Of a DNA stretch of 64,000 nucleotides, positions 39,648 to 48,388 are shown piece after piece. The stretch comes from JAZKBN01 sp040388605 (GTDB lineage: Bacteria > Bacteroidota > Bacteroidia > Cytophagales > Flexibacteraceae), in the NCBI GenBank assembly GCA_040388605.1, contig JAZKBN010000038.1, positions 57,349 through 121,348 of the forward strand, written 5' to 3'. Made by a program: the position numbers and the translations under genes. Each line of letters opens with the position of its first letter. The first letter of the stretch is position 1. The notes beneath the pieces were generated by a model that searched no databases, had not been told where the DNA came from, and was given only the letters and a program-made list of their open reading frames with translations.

Positions 39648-41606
39648 ATGCCTTTAATTAAATTAGCCGGTTGCTTTATTAAGCGATTTACTTTTCCGGG
39701 TATTTCAATTACTGTTTTTACAATAGCCTTATTTTTTGTTTGCTGTTCAGGGAATAAGGAGAAATCTGATCTAAAGAATGATTTAAATACTGGCGTATCT
39801 CCTTTTTTAAATGTCGGCCAAAATGTTAATTACGCAGGCTCAGCATCATGTACGGGTTGCCATACAAAGGTCAGTCACAGCTATGCTCATACCGGTAAGG
39901 GCAGGGCATTCAGCACGTTTGATATTAAAACTGCACCGGAGAATTTTTCTGTCGGTCAGGTTTACGACAGTTATAAGAAGTACTGTTACAAGCCAATGTA
40001 TAAAAATGGCGTATTTTCTATAGCTGAATTCAGGCTTTCAGGTAATGATACTGTCCATTATCTTGAACGGGAAGTAAAATATGTAATCGGCTCAGGTAAC
40101 CAGACGCGCAGTTACATTTGCGAAATTAACGGGTACTTATATGAGATGCCGATTACCTGGTATTCACGCAGGAAAATTTGGGATCTAAGTCCCGGTTATG
40201 AAAAAGGGAATAACAGCAGGTTTAACAGGCCTATAGGCGAGGCATGTCTTAATTGCCATGTCAGCGATGTGAATTATATTGAGGGCAGCTTAAACAGGTA
40301 CAGTTCAGTCGGGCAGAATATTGGTTGCGAAAAATGCCATGGTGCCGGCAGTATCCATATAAAAGCTATGGAAGCAAAAGAGTTCACCGACACTTCTGAA
40401 TCTCCTGATTACAGCATTGTTAACCCGGCACGACTGGGCTATTCCCTTCAAACTGATATTTGCAGCCAATGCCACCTTGAAGGTATTGTAGTTCCTGTAA
40501 AGGGCAAACGCCAACAGGATTACAGGCCCGGGTTACCATTATCTGATTTTATTTCGGTCCTTATTCCTTCAGGTCCCGACAGTTCAGATTTTGGTTTCGC
40601 GAGCCATGCAGAACGTTTGCAGACAAGCAAGTGTTTTATTGCATCAGGTGGAAAACTAACGTGTATAACCTGCCATAGTTCTCATGAGTCTTTAAGCGAA
40701 AAACCACTCTTGGTTTATAATTCAAAATGCATGGAGTGCCATAAGTCCGGACATAAGATTTGTGCCATTTCAGGAAAGAAGCAAATGGCTGAACCCAAAG
40801 GCTGTATTGGCTGCCACATGGGTAAAAGCGGGGTTACTGATATTCCGCATGTTAGCTCTACAGATCATTTTATAAGAAAGATTGTAAAGTCGGATTTAAA
40901 ACTTAAAACCATTGACGGGAATTCATTACCTGTTTTCAGGAATTTCAGTTCCGGGCATATTTCGGAGCGTGAAAAAGCAATGGCTTCCTTAGTTTATTTT
41001 GAAACTACAGATCAAAATCCGGCCTTATTAGCTGAAATTCAAAAATATATAAATGCGCTCGATCCTTCTTCGAAGGTTAAATACGCATACCTGAGTAATA
41101 ATGCCGGTCTGCTGGGGCCATTGCGTGAAAGTGCTGAAAATCAAACAGATGCTTATACTGCATTTTATTATTCAGGTCTGAAAGCCCTTAGCCCTGTCGG
41201 TGTGCGGGCATCCTTGCCGTTTTTACAAAGAGCTGTTGTTCTTGCCCCCGAAAATTTACTTTTCCGAACCCGTTTGGGTGATGCGTTTGATGAATTAAAC
41301 AATCCCTCTGCCGCGCTGAATGAATACCTGCAGGTTTTAAAACTTAACCCTTTTGAAGAAAAAGCATTGGTAAATGCCGGCTGGTGCTGCCTTGAAATGG
41401 GTAGATTTGATGAAGCCTTAGTCTATACACAACGTGCTGTTGTTCAAAACCCCTATAATAAATCGGCGCTTGAAAACAGGGTTAATATTTTGATGCAAAA
41501 GAAGGAGTTTAGGCTTGCAGAAAAATGGCTTTTACAATTAATTCAACAATACCCTTACGACGCGAACTACAGGCAAATGCGTGTTGAGATTCATAAGCTA
41601 AAGTAA
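39648..41606 (+). CDS. seven-heme cytochrome c with TPR domain
   Basis: 652 residues from the ATG at 39648; the longer frame to 39624 starts with TTG. The N-terminus has a hydrophobic helix (FPGISITVFTIALFFVCCSG) with a lipobox-like CCSG, so it may be a lipoprotein or be anchored. Seven CxxCH heme sites are visible: CTGCH, CLNCH, CEKCH, CSQCH, CITCH, CMECH and CIGCH. The C-terminal 150 residues hold about four TPR units (FLQRAVVLAPENLLFRTRLGDAFDELN; EYLQVLKLNPFEEKALVNAGWC). This architecture is known from Bacteroidota and Planctomycetes and is related to cytochrome c554-like proteins. The electron donor and acceptor are unknown and no partner redox gene lies next to it. Confidence 0.88.
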   Translation: MPLIKLAGCFIKRFTFPGISITVFTIALFFVCCSGNKEKSDLKNDLNTGVSPFLNVGQNVNYAGSASCTGCHTKVSHSYAHTGKGRAFSTFDIKTAPENFSVGQVYDSYKKYCYKPMYKNGVFSIAEFRLSGNDTVHYLEREVKYVIGSGNQTRSYICEINGYLYEMPITWYSRRKIWDLSPGYEKGNNSRFNRPIGEACLNCHVSDVNYIEGSLNRYSSVGQNIGCEKCHGAGSIHIKAMEAKEFTDTSESPDYSIVNPARLGYSLQTDICSQCHLEGIVVPVKGKRQQDYRPGLPLSDFISVLIPSGPDSSDFGFASHAERLQTSKCFIASGGKLTCITCHSSHESLSEKPLLVYNSKCMECHKSGHKICAISGKKQMAEPKGCIGCHMGKSGVTDIPHVSSTDHFIRKIVKSDLKLKTIDGNSLPVFRNFSSGHISEREKAMASLVYFETTDQNPALLAEIQKYINALDPSSKVKYAYLSNNAGLLGPLRESAENQTDAYTAFYYSGLKALSPVGVRASLPFLQRAVVLAPENLLFRTRLGDAFDELNNPSAALNEYLQVLKLNPFEEKALVNAGWCCLEMGRFDEALVYTQRAVVQNPYNKSALENRVNILMQKKEFRLAEKWLLQLIQQYPYDANYRQMRVEIHKLK

Positions 41607-41630
41607 AAGAAGCAGTACGTAATTTGATTG

Positions 41631-42620
41631 TTAGAATGCCAATGAAGGATTCGGAGCGGCATCCTGGGTGCTGAATTCACCGGCTTGATACTTAAACCAG
41701 GCAGTTTGCGCAATCATTGCAGCATTATCTGTACAGTATTCGAAACGGGGAATAAAGGTATTCCACCCTGATTTTTCGGCTTCAGCAGCCAGTGCCTTGC
41801 GAAGTCCGCTGTTTGCTGAAACGCCCCCGGCAATAGCAATATCTTTAATGCCTGTTTCCGTAGCTGCTTTTCTGAGCTTGCGCATGAGAATTTCTACCAA
41901 TGTATATTGTACCGATGCGCATATATCATTGCGATTTTCCTCAAGGAATTCAGGGCTTTTACTGCGAAAGAAATACATAAAAGCAGTCTTAACCCCGCTG
42001 AAAGAAAAATTCAGCCCGGGCATTTCTACAATAGGGAAAGGGAATGCATGCGGATTGCCTTCAGCTGCATATTTGTCTATTAATGGGCCGCCGGGGTAGG
42101 GAAGGCCAAGTAATTTGGCGGTTTTGTCGAATGCTTCACCTGCTGCATCATCCTGTGTTTGGCCGAGAATTGTCATTTGCATAGGGGAATCTATGCGTAC
42201 AATTTGGGTGTGTCCGCCGCTTACTGTGAGGCAAAGGAAGGGGAAAGCAGGTACCGGTGCTTCTATAAAATGGGCCAAAATATGCGCCCTCATGTGGTCT
42301 GCAGCTATAAGCGGGATGTTTAAGCCCAATGCCAGGCCTTTTGCAAAGCTGCTGCCGACCAGCAAAGCGCCCATTAAGCCGGGGCCTGAAGTAAATGCGA
42401 CAGCACTCAGCTCCTTTTTACTTATACCCGCTTTTTGCAAAGCCTGGTGAACCACGGGCACTATTTGCTGCTGATGTGCGCGTGAGGCAAGCTCAGGTAC
42501 CACCCCGCCGAAGGCGGCATGTATTTCCTGTGTTGCTATAATATTAGACAGCACCCCGGTATTGCCAATTACGGCAGCCGATGTTTCGTCACAGGAACTT
42601 TCAATAGCTAAAATATACAA
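41631..42620 (-). CDS. tsaD: tRNA N6-adenosine threonylcarbamoyltransferase
   Basis: 329 residues. With TsaB and TsaE the enzyme transfers the threonylcarbamoyl group from TC-AMP to A37 of ANN-decoding tRNAs. The sequence begins MYILAIESSCDETSAAV (ATP/ASKHA signature). It has the metal-binding H109-M-x-A-H113 in AADHMRAHILAHF, the SGGHTQI phosphate loop, DDAAGEAFDKTAKLLGLPYPGGP and a late GGVSANSGLR motif with CTDNAAMIA. The length is normal. It is the second gene of a leftward pair with the GNAT gene 41 bases upstream, and is convergent with the cytochrome gene (24 bases between stops). The assignment is firm. Confidence 0.97.
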   Translation of the reverse strand: MYILAIESSCDETSAAVIGNTGVLSNIIATQEIHAAFGGVVPELASRAHQQQIVPVVHQALQKAGISKKELSAVAFTSGPGLMGALLVGSSFAKGLALGLNIPLIAADHMRAHILAHFIEAPVPAFPFLCLTVSGGHTQIVRIDSPMQMTILGQTQDDAAGEAFDKTAKLLGLPYPGGPLIDKYAAEGNPHAFPFPIVEMPGLNFSFSGVKTAFMYFFRSKSPEFLEENRNDICASVQYTLVEILMRKLRKAATETGIKDIAIAGGVSANSGLRKALAAEAEKSGWNTFIPRFEYCTDNAAMIAQTAWFKYQAGEFSTQDAAPNPSLAF

Positions 42621-42661
42621 TTTTCGGGCTTGGAATGTGTTTAGAAAGATACGCGTGCTGC

Positions 42662-43123
42662 CTATGCGGATTGAAAAATCATTTTATAATGATCTATATC
42701 GCATTCCTGAAACATATCACCTACCTGTATAAAGCCATATTTAGCGTAAAAAGGTATGGCGCTTACCTGCGCGTTCAGGTAAATTTGCCTGCCTTCAAGG
42801 GCCGGGTCGGCATCAATATCAAGGAGTATATCGCGGAGTATTACAGCGCCTACTCCTTTGCTGCGGTAGTCTTTAAGCACAGCGAAACGCTCCAGCTTAA
42901 TGCCGTTTTCTGTTTGCCTGTACCTTGCGGTGCCGCAGGGCATATCATCAGCAAAGGCAAGGTAATGCCTGGCTGCTGTCGGCATGTCGAATTCATCATA
43001 TTCTTCATCGGCAGGTACATCCTGCTCGGTTACAAAAACCAGTTTCCTGATTGCAAACGCGCTTTGTAGTATCTCGAAGGCCTCGTTAAAGCCGAGGTTA
43101 TTGGTGTTTACAGTTTCAATCAT
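42662..43123 (-). CDS. GNAT family N-acetyltransferase
   Basis: 153 residues with the GNAT fold. The N-terminus FEILQSAFAIRKLVFVTEQDVPADEEYDEFD resembles the ElaA/YjcF-like subgroup. The acetyl-CoA loop is LERFAVLKDYRSKGVGAVILRDIL, and the end has NAQVSAIPFYAKYGFIQVGDMFQECDIDHYKM with the expected Tyr. It is complete and soluble. It is 41 bases upstream of tsaD on the same strand, so they may share a transcript. The substrate is unknown. Confidence 0.9.
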   Translation of the reverse strand: MIETVNTNNLGFNEAFEILQSAFAIRKLVFVTEQDVPADEEYDEFDMPTAARHYLAFADDMPCGTARYRQTENGIKLERFAVLKDYRSKGVGAVILRDILLDIDADPALEGRQIYLNAQVSAIPFYAKYGFIQVGDMFQECDIDHYKMIFQSA

Positions 43124-43283
43124 GCTTAGAACCGGCGCGGTGGTTTTTTGTTAATGAACCAGGGGGAATGCCTTGAATAAGATTCCCGCTTTTATCAGCA
43201 GAACTCTGATGCAAAATTAGCCCTGTTTTTCGGCTTAGGCGTAAAAGCAGCAATAAATATAAGCTGCTCTTTACCCGCTTTAG

Positions 43284-43291
43284 TATATTTG
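43284..43291 (+). promoter_or_regulatory. TAnnTTTG -7 element upstream of pruA
   Basis: TATATTTG fits the Bacteroidota -7 consensus and lies about 85 bases before the pruA ATG. No good TTTG -33 element is seen at the usual distance. Confidence 0.45.
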
Positions 43292-43373
43292 CCCCTGAAC
43301 CTTTATTGTTCATCCAAAATATTTCCCGGACTTCCCGAAAATACACACCCACAACCTGCTTTAAGCCTTCTTT

Positions 43374-45005
43374 ATGTCAAACGGTATTTATTCAGTTCCA
43401 CAAGCTAAAAACGAACCTGTATTAAGCTATGCACCCGGCAGCGCCGAACGCAAAGCATTGCAGGCCGCAATAAAGGAAGCACGCAGTCATAAGGCAGAAA
43501 TTCCAATGTACATAGGCGGAGAAAGGGTTTTTACCGATGAACGAATACCAATGAGTCCGCCACATGATCACGGGCATACCCTTGGCTATTACAGCCGCGG
43601 CGATGAAGGCCATGTTAAGCAGGCTATAGATGCCGCTCTTGATGCCAAAAAGGATTGGGAGAACCTGCCTTGGGAAAACCGGGCTGCCATTTTCCTGAAA
43701 GCTGCTGATCTGCTGGCAGGCCCCTGGCGCGCGCGCCTGAATGCCGCTACCATGCTTGGCCAAAGCAAAAATGCCTACCAGGCTGAAATAGACAGCGCCT
43801 GCGAATTCATAGATTTCCTGCGATATAATGTAAGCTACCTGACCCAAATATACGCCCAGCAGCCTGAAAGCGGCCCCGGAATATGGAATCGCTTAGAATA
43901 CAGGCCTTTGGAAGGGTTCGTGTTTGCGCTTACGCCCTTTAACTTTACGGCTATAGCGGGCAATTTACCTTCGGCCCCGGCTATGCTCGGAAATACGGTG
44001 GTTTGGAAGCCGGCCGATACGCAGATTTATGCGGCATCGGTAATAATGGAGCTGTTTATTGAGGCGGGCCTGCCCGAAGGTGTTATAAACCTTGTTTATG
44101 TTGATGGTCCAACAGCAGGCAAAGTGATTTTTGAGCATCCTGATTTTGCAGGCATCCATTTTACAGGCAGCACCGCTGTATTCCAAAGCATTTGGCAGAC
44201 CATTGGCAACAACCTGCGGAAGTATAAAACCTACCCGCGCATTGTTGGCGAAACCGGCGGCAAAGATTTTGTAATAGCCCACCCCAGCGCCGACCCGATT
44301 GCACTCGCAACTGCCCTTGTTCGCGGCGCTTTTGAGTACCAGGGCCAAAAGTGCTCAGCTGCAAGCCGTGCCTACATACCTTCATCTATGTATGAAACGG
44401 TAATTAAAAGCATGAAGGCGCAGCTTGCCACGGTAAGTATGGGCGGCACCGAGGATTTCGGGAATTTCATAAATGCTGTTATTGATGAAAAGGCATTTAA
44501 CCGTATCCAGGCTTATATAGAGGGCGCTAAAAACTCGCCTGTGGCTAAAGTTATTCACGGCGGACATTGCGATAAAAGCAAGGGTTATTTTATAGAGCCA
44601 ACCATTATTCGTGCCGACGATCCCATGTATGTAACCATGGTTGAAGAAATTTTCGGCCCGGTTCTCACTGTTTATGAATACCAGGACAGCTGGTTTGAGG
44701 AAGCCCTTGAATTGGTGGACAACACCTCGCCTTATGCCCTTACGGGCGCTGTTTTCAGCCGCGACAGGTATGCCATTGAAACTGCCAAGCGCAAGCTTCG
44801 CCATGCCGCAGGCAATTTGTATATCAACGATAAGCCAACCGGGGCTGTGGTAGGCCAGCAACCTTTCGGCGGTGCACGCGCAAGCGGAACCAATGATAAG
44901 GCAGGCAGCATACTAAATCTCTATCGCTGGGTGAGTCCGCAAACGGTTAAGGAAACATTTAACCCTCCTACTGATTATAAGTACCCGTTTTTGGAAAAAG
45001 AATAA
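43374..45005 (+). CDS. pruA: 1-pyrroline-5-carboxylate (glutamate gamma-semialdehyde) dehydrogenase
   Basis: 543 residues, the usual length for the stand-alone, mitochondrial-type P5CDH. It oxidises glutamate gamma-semialdehyde to glutamate with NAD+, the second step of proline breakdown. Visible features are the N-terminal NEPVLSYAPGSAERKALQAA, the NAD-binding GSTAVFQSIWQTIG segment, GETGGKDF with the catalytic Glu region (about residue 292), and FEYQGQKCSAASRAYIP with the nucleophile Cys (about residue 325). EEIFGPVLTVYEY and NDKPTGAVVGQQPFGGARASGTNDK are near the end. No proline dehydrogenase gene lies nearby. The HEPN gene follows 18 bases later on the same strand. Confidence 0.97.
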   Translation: MSNGIYSVPQAKNEPVLSYAPGSAERKALQAAIKEARSHKAEIPMYIGGERVFTDERIPMSPPHDHGHTLGYYSRGDEGHVKQAIDAALDAKKDWENLPWENRAAIFLKAADLLAGPWRARLNAATMLGQSKNAYQAEIDSACEFIDFLRYNVSYLTQIYAQQPESGPGIWNRLEYRPLEGFVFALTPFNFTAIAGNLPSAPAMLGNTVVWKPADTQIYAASVIMELFIEAGLPEGVINLVYVDGPTAGKVIFEHPDFAGIHFTGSTAVFQSIWQTIGNNLRKYKTYPRIVGETGGKDFVIAHPSADPIALATALVRGAFEYQGQKCSAASRAYIPSSMYETVIKSMKAQLATVSMGGTEDFGNFINAVIDEKAFNRIQAYIEGAKNSPVAKVIHGGHCDKSKGYFIEPTIIRADDPMYVTMVEEIFGPVLTVYEYQDSWFEEALELVDNTSPYALTGAVFSRDRYAIETAKRKLRHAAGNLYINDKPTGAVVGQQPFGGARASGTNDKAGSILNLYRWVSPQTVKETFNPPTDYKYPFLEKE

Positions 45006-45023
45006 TCTTTATCAGCGCATTTT

Positions 45024-45419
45024 ATGACAGAAGTTTCTCCGGAAATCAGGTATGCAAGGCGTAAGGAAAATTTTCTGAAGGCTGTTGCACGACTTGAAAG
45101 GGTTGTTGCGCTTAGCCCTTTCGAAGATATTGAGCTTCTTTTAATAAAAGCATTTGAATTAAGCTTTGAATCAGCATGGATGTGTTTAAAAGATCGCCTT
45201 CAGCTTGATTGTGCATTATTTCAGCCAAGTCCCAAGCCTACAATTCAAACAGCATTTAAAGCAGGGTATATTTCAAACGGACCAATTTGGATGAAAATGC
45301 TTGAAAGCTGGAATCTTTCCTGTTTTTCATACGATGATGAAACGGCTCAATTAATTGCTGGAAAAATCAGGAGCATATATTTAGCGGAATTATCGAAATA
45401 TGCGGCAGCCATTTCATGA
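45024..45419 (+). CDS. HEPN-type partner of MNT nucleotidyltransferase (HI0074 family), catalytic motif lost
   Basis: 131 residues, all-helical, of the HI0074 nucleotidyltransferase substrate-binding family. FEDIELLLIKAFELSFESAWMCLKDRLQLD and the KPTIQTAFKAGYISNGPIWMKMLE segment match. Family members carry RNxxxH (the HEPN RX4-6H ribonuclease motif) just before TYDE. Here the stretch is SWNLSCFSYDDE, so Arg is Trp and His is Phe, and the whole protein contains no His. As read, it cannot be an active HEPN RNase. It sits directly before the MNT gene and 18 bases after pruA, as in HEPN-MNT toxin-antitoxin pairs. It may be a defunct toxin or a structural partner. Confidence 0.85.
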   Translation: MTEVSPEIRYARRKENFLKAVARLERVVALSPFEDIELLLIKAFELSFESAWMCLKDRLQLDCALFQPSPKPTIQTAFKAGYISNGPIWMKMLESWNLSCFSYDDETAQLIAGKIRSIYLAELSKYAAAIS

Positions 45420-45423
45420 AAAT

Positions 45424-45783
45424 ATGGATATTCAAAATCTGCTTCATTTTGGTATAGAAGATGAATATTGGGCTAAGATCATCCCTATAATATCTTCCAT
45501 TCCGGAAGTGGAGGCATTGGTCCTTTTCGGCAGCAGGGCTAAAGGTAATTTCAAACCTGCCTCAGATATTGATCTTGCAATATTTGGTGATATACCCGAC
45601 AGAAGCCGCACAAAAATTTGGAACAAGCTTGATGATCTATACATTATATGGACCATTGATACCGTTTACATGCATGATCTTAAGCATGAAGGCCTGCGTC
45701 GTCATATTCAAGTGGTAGGTAAGGTGCTGTACCAAAACCCATTGGCTGCACCATTCGAAAATATTGAAGATCTGCCGATTTAA
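45424..45783 (+). CDS. MNT-type minimal nucleotidyltransferase (HI0073 family, antitoxin-like)
   Basis: 119 residues from the ATG at 45424, five bases after the HEPN stop. An alternative frame start at 45400 would overlap the HEPN gene by 20 bases. The nucleotidyltransferase core is ALVLFGSRAKGNFKPASDID then LAIFG. It has the GS motif and the DxD metal ligands needed for catalysis, so this partner looks active. In HEPN-MNT systems MNT adenylylates the HEPN partner and thereby silences it; here the partner has lost its active site. The stop overlaps the stop of the convergent glycosyltransferase gene in a shared TTAA (45780-45783). Confidence 0.88.
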   Translation: MDIQNLLHFGIEDEYWAKIIPIISSIPEVEALVLFGSRAKGNFKPASDIDLAIFGDIPDRSRTKIWNKLDDLYIIWTIDTVYMHDLKHEGLRRHIQVVGKVLYQNPLAAPFENIEDLPI

Positions 45784-46988
45784 AACCCGGCTGCTAAGCT
45801 GTTTACTATTCCAACAATTACCGCAGTACCTTTTTGCGGTCTGAATTCCCAGGCTGTATTCAGAATATGCTCTTTCAAGGTGTCCTTGTTTTGGTCGGCA
45901 TATACCGATGCCTGCAAATAAAGCTCGGCAAACCTTCCCTCCTCGGCAAATATTCCGCATCCGTTTTCAGCAAGTTCCTGCATCCAACCGGGTTGATTGA
46001 CAATTATGGGCACCCCGGCCGCAAGCGCATCGAAGAGCTTATTAGGGCTGTTGGTCTGTAAAACAGGCCAAAGCCCGAAACATACATAGCTGAAGGAGCT
46101 TACTGACAGCAGTCCGGCTGTTTGATGCCTGTTTAAGTGCCCTAAAAACACAACATTATGTAAGTTAGCGGCGGCAGCTTTGAGCTTTTCGGCCTCGGCG
46201 CCTTTGCCGGCAATTACAAAGGCAAAAGATTCATCGCCTATGCTATGGCACCATGCCGCAAAATCTATGAGGCTGCTTACCCGGTTGCTGAACCCGATAC
46301 TACCTGTATAACTTATTATTTTCCGGCCGATAAACCTGCCGGGTAATTCAGGTTTGTGATCAGTGTTCTCGGGCTTATTAAAATATTCAATGTCGGCAAA
46401 GTTAGGAACGGTGCTTGCTTTGGCTCCGGGCCATACTTTTAAAATGCCTTCCTTCATGCCGCCTGATAAGGCAATAACATGGGCAGCGTTTTTATAAATC
46501 AGCTTTTCGGCCCATCGCGACAGGTTTATCAATATTGGGTTTTTCAGGAACCCAAGTTGAACCGGCGCTTCAGGCCATAAATCCCTTACCTCGAAAATGT
46601 ATGGTACATTATAAAGCCATTTCATCCAAAGGGCTGAAATGCCAACGGTTAAGGGTGTGCTGCTGGCATAAATAATATCAGGTTTTAATTGGGCGCTCAG
46701 CTTAAAAGATGCCCGCATAAAGCGTAAAAATGCGGCAATACGTTGGGCTGGGGAGTAAGCGTTATCATACTTTACAGGCAGGTAATGAACGGTAAAGCCA
46801 TCGTTCGATACTATGCGTTTATCATTGGTATTTCCTGCGCTTATTATATTTACAGTATGCCCCGCTGCAGCAAGGGCCCTGGCAATGTGCCAGGATCTTA
46901 CCGCACCTCCTTCATCGGGCGTTTGGAAATATTGATGCAGGTAAACTATGTTGAGACTGTGCTTCAGAATTGCGTTATTTTTGAGCAA
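45780..46988 (-). CDS. family 4 glycosyltransferase (WbuB-like)
   Basis: The conserved N-terminus is LNIVYLHQYFQTPDEGGAVRS. No ATG lies near it, and the ATG codons at 47078 and 47123 would run into the divergent ligase gene. The TTG at 46988 is therefore taken as start (402 residues), as an inference. The GT-B motifs are PDIIYASSTPLTVG, VRDLWPEAP, ISYTGSIGFSNRV and FAFVIAGKGAE. The region QTNSPNKLFDALAAGVPIIVN with the donor-binding E/K-type segment comes near the C-terminus. The protein is cytoplasmic or membrane-associated and transfers a sugar during O-antigen or exopolysaccharide synthesis; the sugar is unknown. It is divergent from an O-antigen ligase-like gene. Confidence 0.88.
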   Translation of the reverse strand: MLKNNAILKHSLNIVYLHQYFQTPDEGGAVRSWHIARALAAAGHTVNIISAGNTNDKRIVSNDGFTVHYLPVKYDNAYSPAQRIAAFLRFMRASFKLSAQLKPDIIYASSTPLTVGISALWMKWLYNVPYIFEVRDLWPEAPVQLGFLKNPILINLSRWAEKLIYKNAAHVIALSGGMKEGILKVWPGAKASTVPNFADIEYFNKPENTDHKPELPGRFIGRKIISYTGSIGFSNRVSSLIDFAAWCHSIGDESFAFVIAGKGAEAEKLKAAAANLHNVVFLGHLNRHQTAGLLSVSSFSYVCFGLWPVLQTNSPNKLFDALAAGVPIIVNQPGWMQELAENGCGIFAEEGRFAELYLQASVYADQNKDTLKEHILNTAWEFRPQKGTAVIVGIVNSLAAGF

Positions 46989-47039
46989 ATTACCCTGTTT
47001 CCTGACAAGAAGCCATAAAAACACCTGTCTTCGGCAAAA

Positions 47040-48314
47040 ATGATTGATAAACTCCGGCAAGTTAACATTTGGCTTCATGCTTTTCTGCTGCCATGCATAG
47101 CAGCCGGACTCCCTTTTCTGCAATGGTCAATAGGCAACCACATACCAAAGGTTACAAGTATTGCCTTAATTGCCCTCGCGGCCAATTTCGTTCTTTTCCC
47201 GGGCCTGCCGGGCAGGTTGAAGCGTATTAAAGAAAGGCCGATTTTTTGGATGCTCATTCTGCCCTTTATTGTCGACTTAATTGGCATGCTGCATACAGAA
47301 AACATGAAAGACGGCTGGCGGATTATTACCCTGCATCTTTCCGTGCTAAGCCTGCCGCTTACCATTCTGGGTTCAGATACAAGTCCGAAAATTATTCGTA
47401 ATACACTATGGGCCTTGGTTATAAGCACTATTGCGGCCACCCTGCTCAGTTTCCGAAACGGCTTCGGCTTTATGAATGACCTTACCGCTTTCAGGCTTGA
47501 TGCCGAAAGGGTAATACTCATGCACCGGGTTTACTTCGGTATGTATATTGATTTTTGCATAATCATGCTGGCAGCAAAATTTGCCTCTGATTCCCGGCTT
47601 GTTATAAGGTTATTATGTGCTTTTATAATTGGCGTTTTACTTTGGTTCATTTGGCTGATTGCAGCTAAAATGGCTGCCCTTGCTTTGGTATTAGTTGCAA
47701 TGGGAACAACATTGCTTTGGCTTGCAGGCAAGGGTCGAAAAAAAGCGCTGCGCGGAATTATTGCATTGGCAGTTATTATACCTTTCGGTGTTTATTTATA
47801 TGCCCCTCAGCTTATAGTTAAAGCGCGTATTATAGCTTCTGGCGGTATATTGGTTCGGGAGAATACTGCCTATAACCCGCTTACCAGCCTCGATGTAAGA
47901 AACATGATTTGGAGGTTGTATATATATACCCTCAATAAAAACGATGCCTGGCTTTTTGGAGTTGGTACCGGCGATGTGCTTGATACCATGAACAAAACCT
48001 ATAAGCTTGCAGGTAAATATTGGCAGGAAAGCTATTTTAATGCACATAACCAATACCTTGAAGATATCATGCGCAACGGTATTCCAGGGCTTGCAGCCCT
48101 ATTGGCCATGTTCATGGTACCACTTATTTTAGCCTGGCAGAAAAGGAGCTTACTTGCTTTTGCGCTTATTCTCCTGCTTATAACCTGCCTGTTTACCGAA
48201 TGCCTGATGAACAGGGTAACCGGAGTTGTTTTCTGTGTGCTTCTGAATACCCTAATGATTTACCCGCTTATCGATAAAAACCAATTTGGGCTGCAGGCGG
48301 AAAAAACAGTTTAA
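47040..48314 (+). CDS. O-antigen ligase-like polytopic membrane protein
   Basis: 424 residues with about ten to twelve transmembrane helices (e.g. IALIALAANFVLFPGL, LLCAFIIGVLLWFIWLIAAKMAALALVLVAM, LIPFGVYLYAP). A large periplasmic loop carries LDVRNMIWRLYIYTLNKNDAWLFGVGTGD and NAHNQYLEDIMRNGIPGL, the hallmark of the Wzy_C/O-antigen ligase family with its key His. It joins or polymerises surface glycans in the inner membrane. It is divergent from a glycosyltransferase gene, with only about 50 bases or even an overlap between the starts. Whether it is ligase (WaaL) or polymerase (Wzy) cannot be told from sequence alone. Confidence 0.88.
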   Translation: MIDKLRQVNIWLHAFLLPCIAAGLPFLQWSIGNHIPKVTSIALIALAANFVLFPGLPGRLKRIKERPIFWMLILPFIVDLIGMLHTENMKDGWRIITLHLSVLSLPLTILGSDTSPKIIRNTLWALVISTIAATLLSFRNGFGFMNDLTAFRLDAERVILMHRVYFGMYIDFCIIMLAAKFASDSRLVIRLLCAFIIGVLLWFIWLIAAKMAALALVLVAMGTTLLWLAGKGRKKALRGIIALAVIIPFGVYLYAPQLIVKARIIASGGILVRENTAYNPLTSLDVRNMIWRLYIYTLNKNDAWLFGVGTGDVLDTMNKTYKLAGKYWQESYFNAHNQYLEDIMRNGIPGLAALLAMFMVPLILAWQKRSLLAFALILLLITCLFTECLMNRVTGVVFCVLLNTLMIYPLIDKNQFGLQAEKTV

Positions 48315-48319
48315 CTTTG
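48285..48319 (+). promoter_or_regulatory. ribBA promoter
   Basis: TTTG at 48285-48288 and TAACTTTG at 48312-48319 (23 bp apart) fit the Bacteroidota promoter pattern. The element overlaps the 3' end of the ligase gene and predicts a leader of about 65 bases, too short for an FMN riboswitch. Confidence 0.5.
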
Positions 48320-48388
48320 TATTGGTTATACCAATAGCTGCTATTCATCTGTAGCCTGAATTTTCCTTTCCGTTGTTTATTTTGAATC

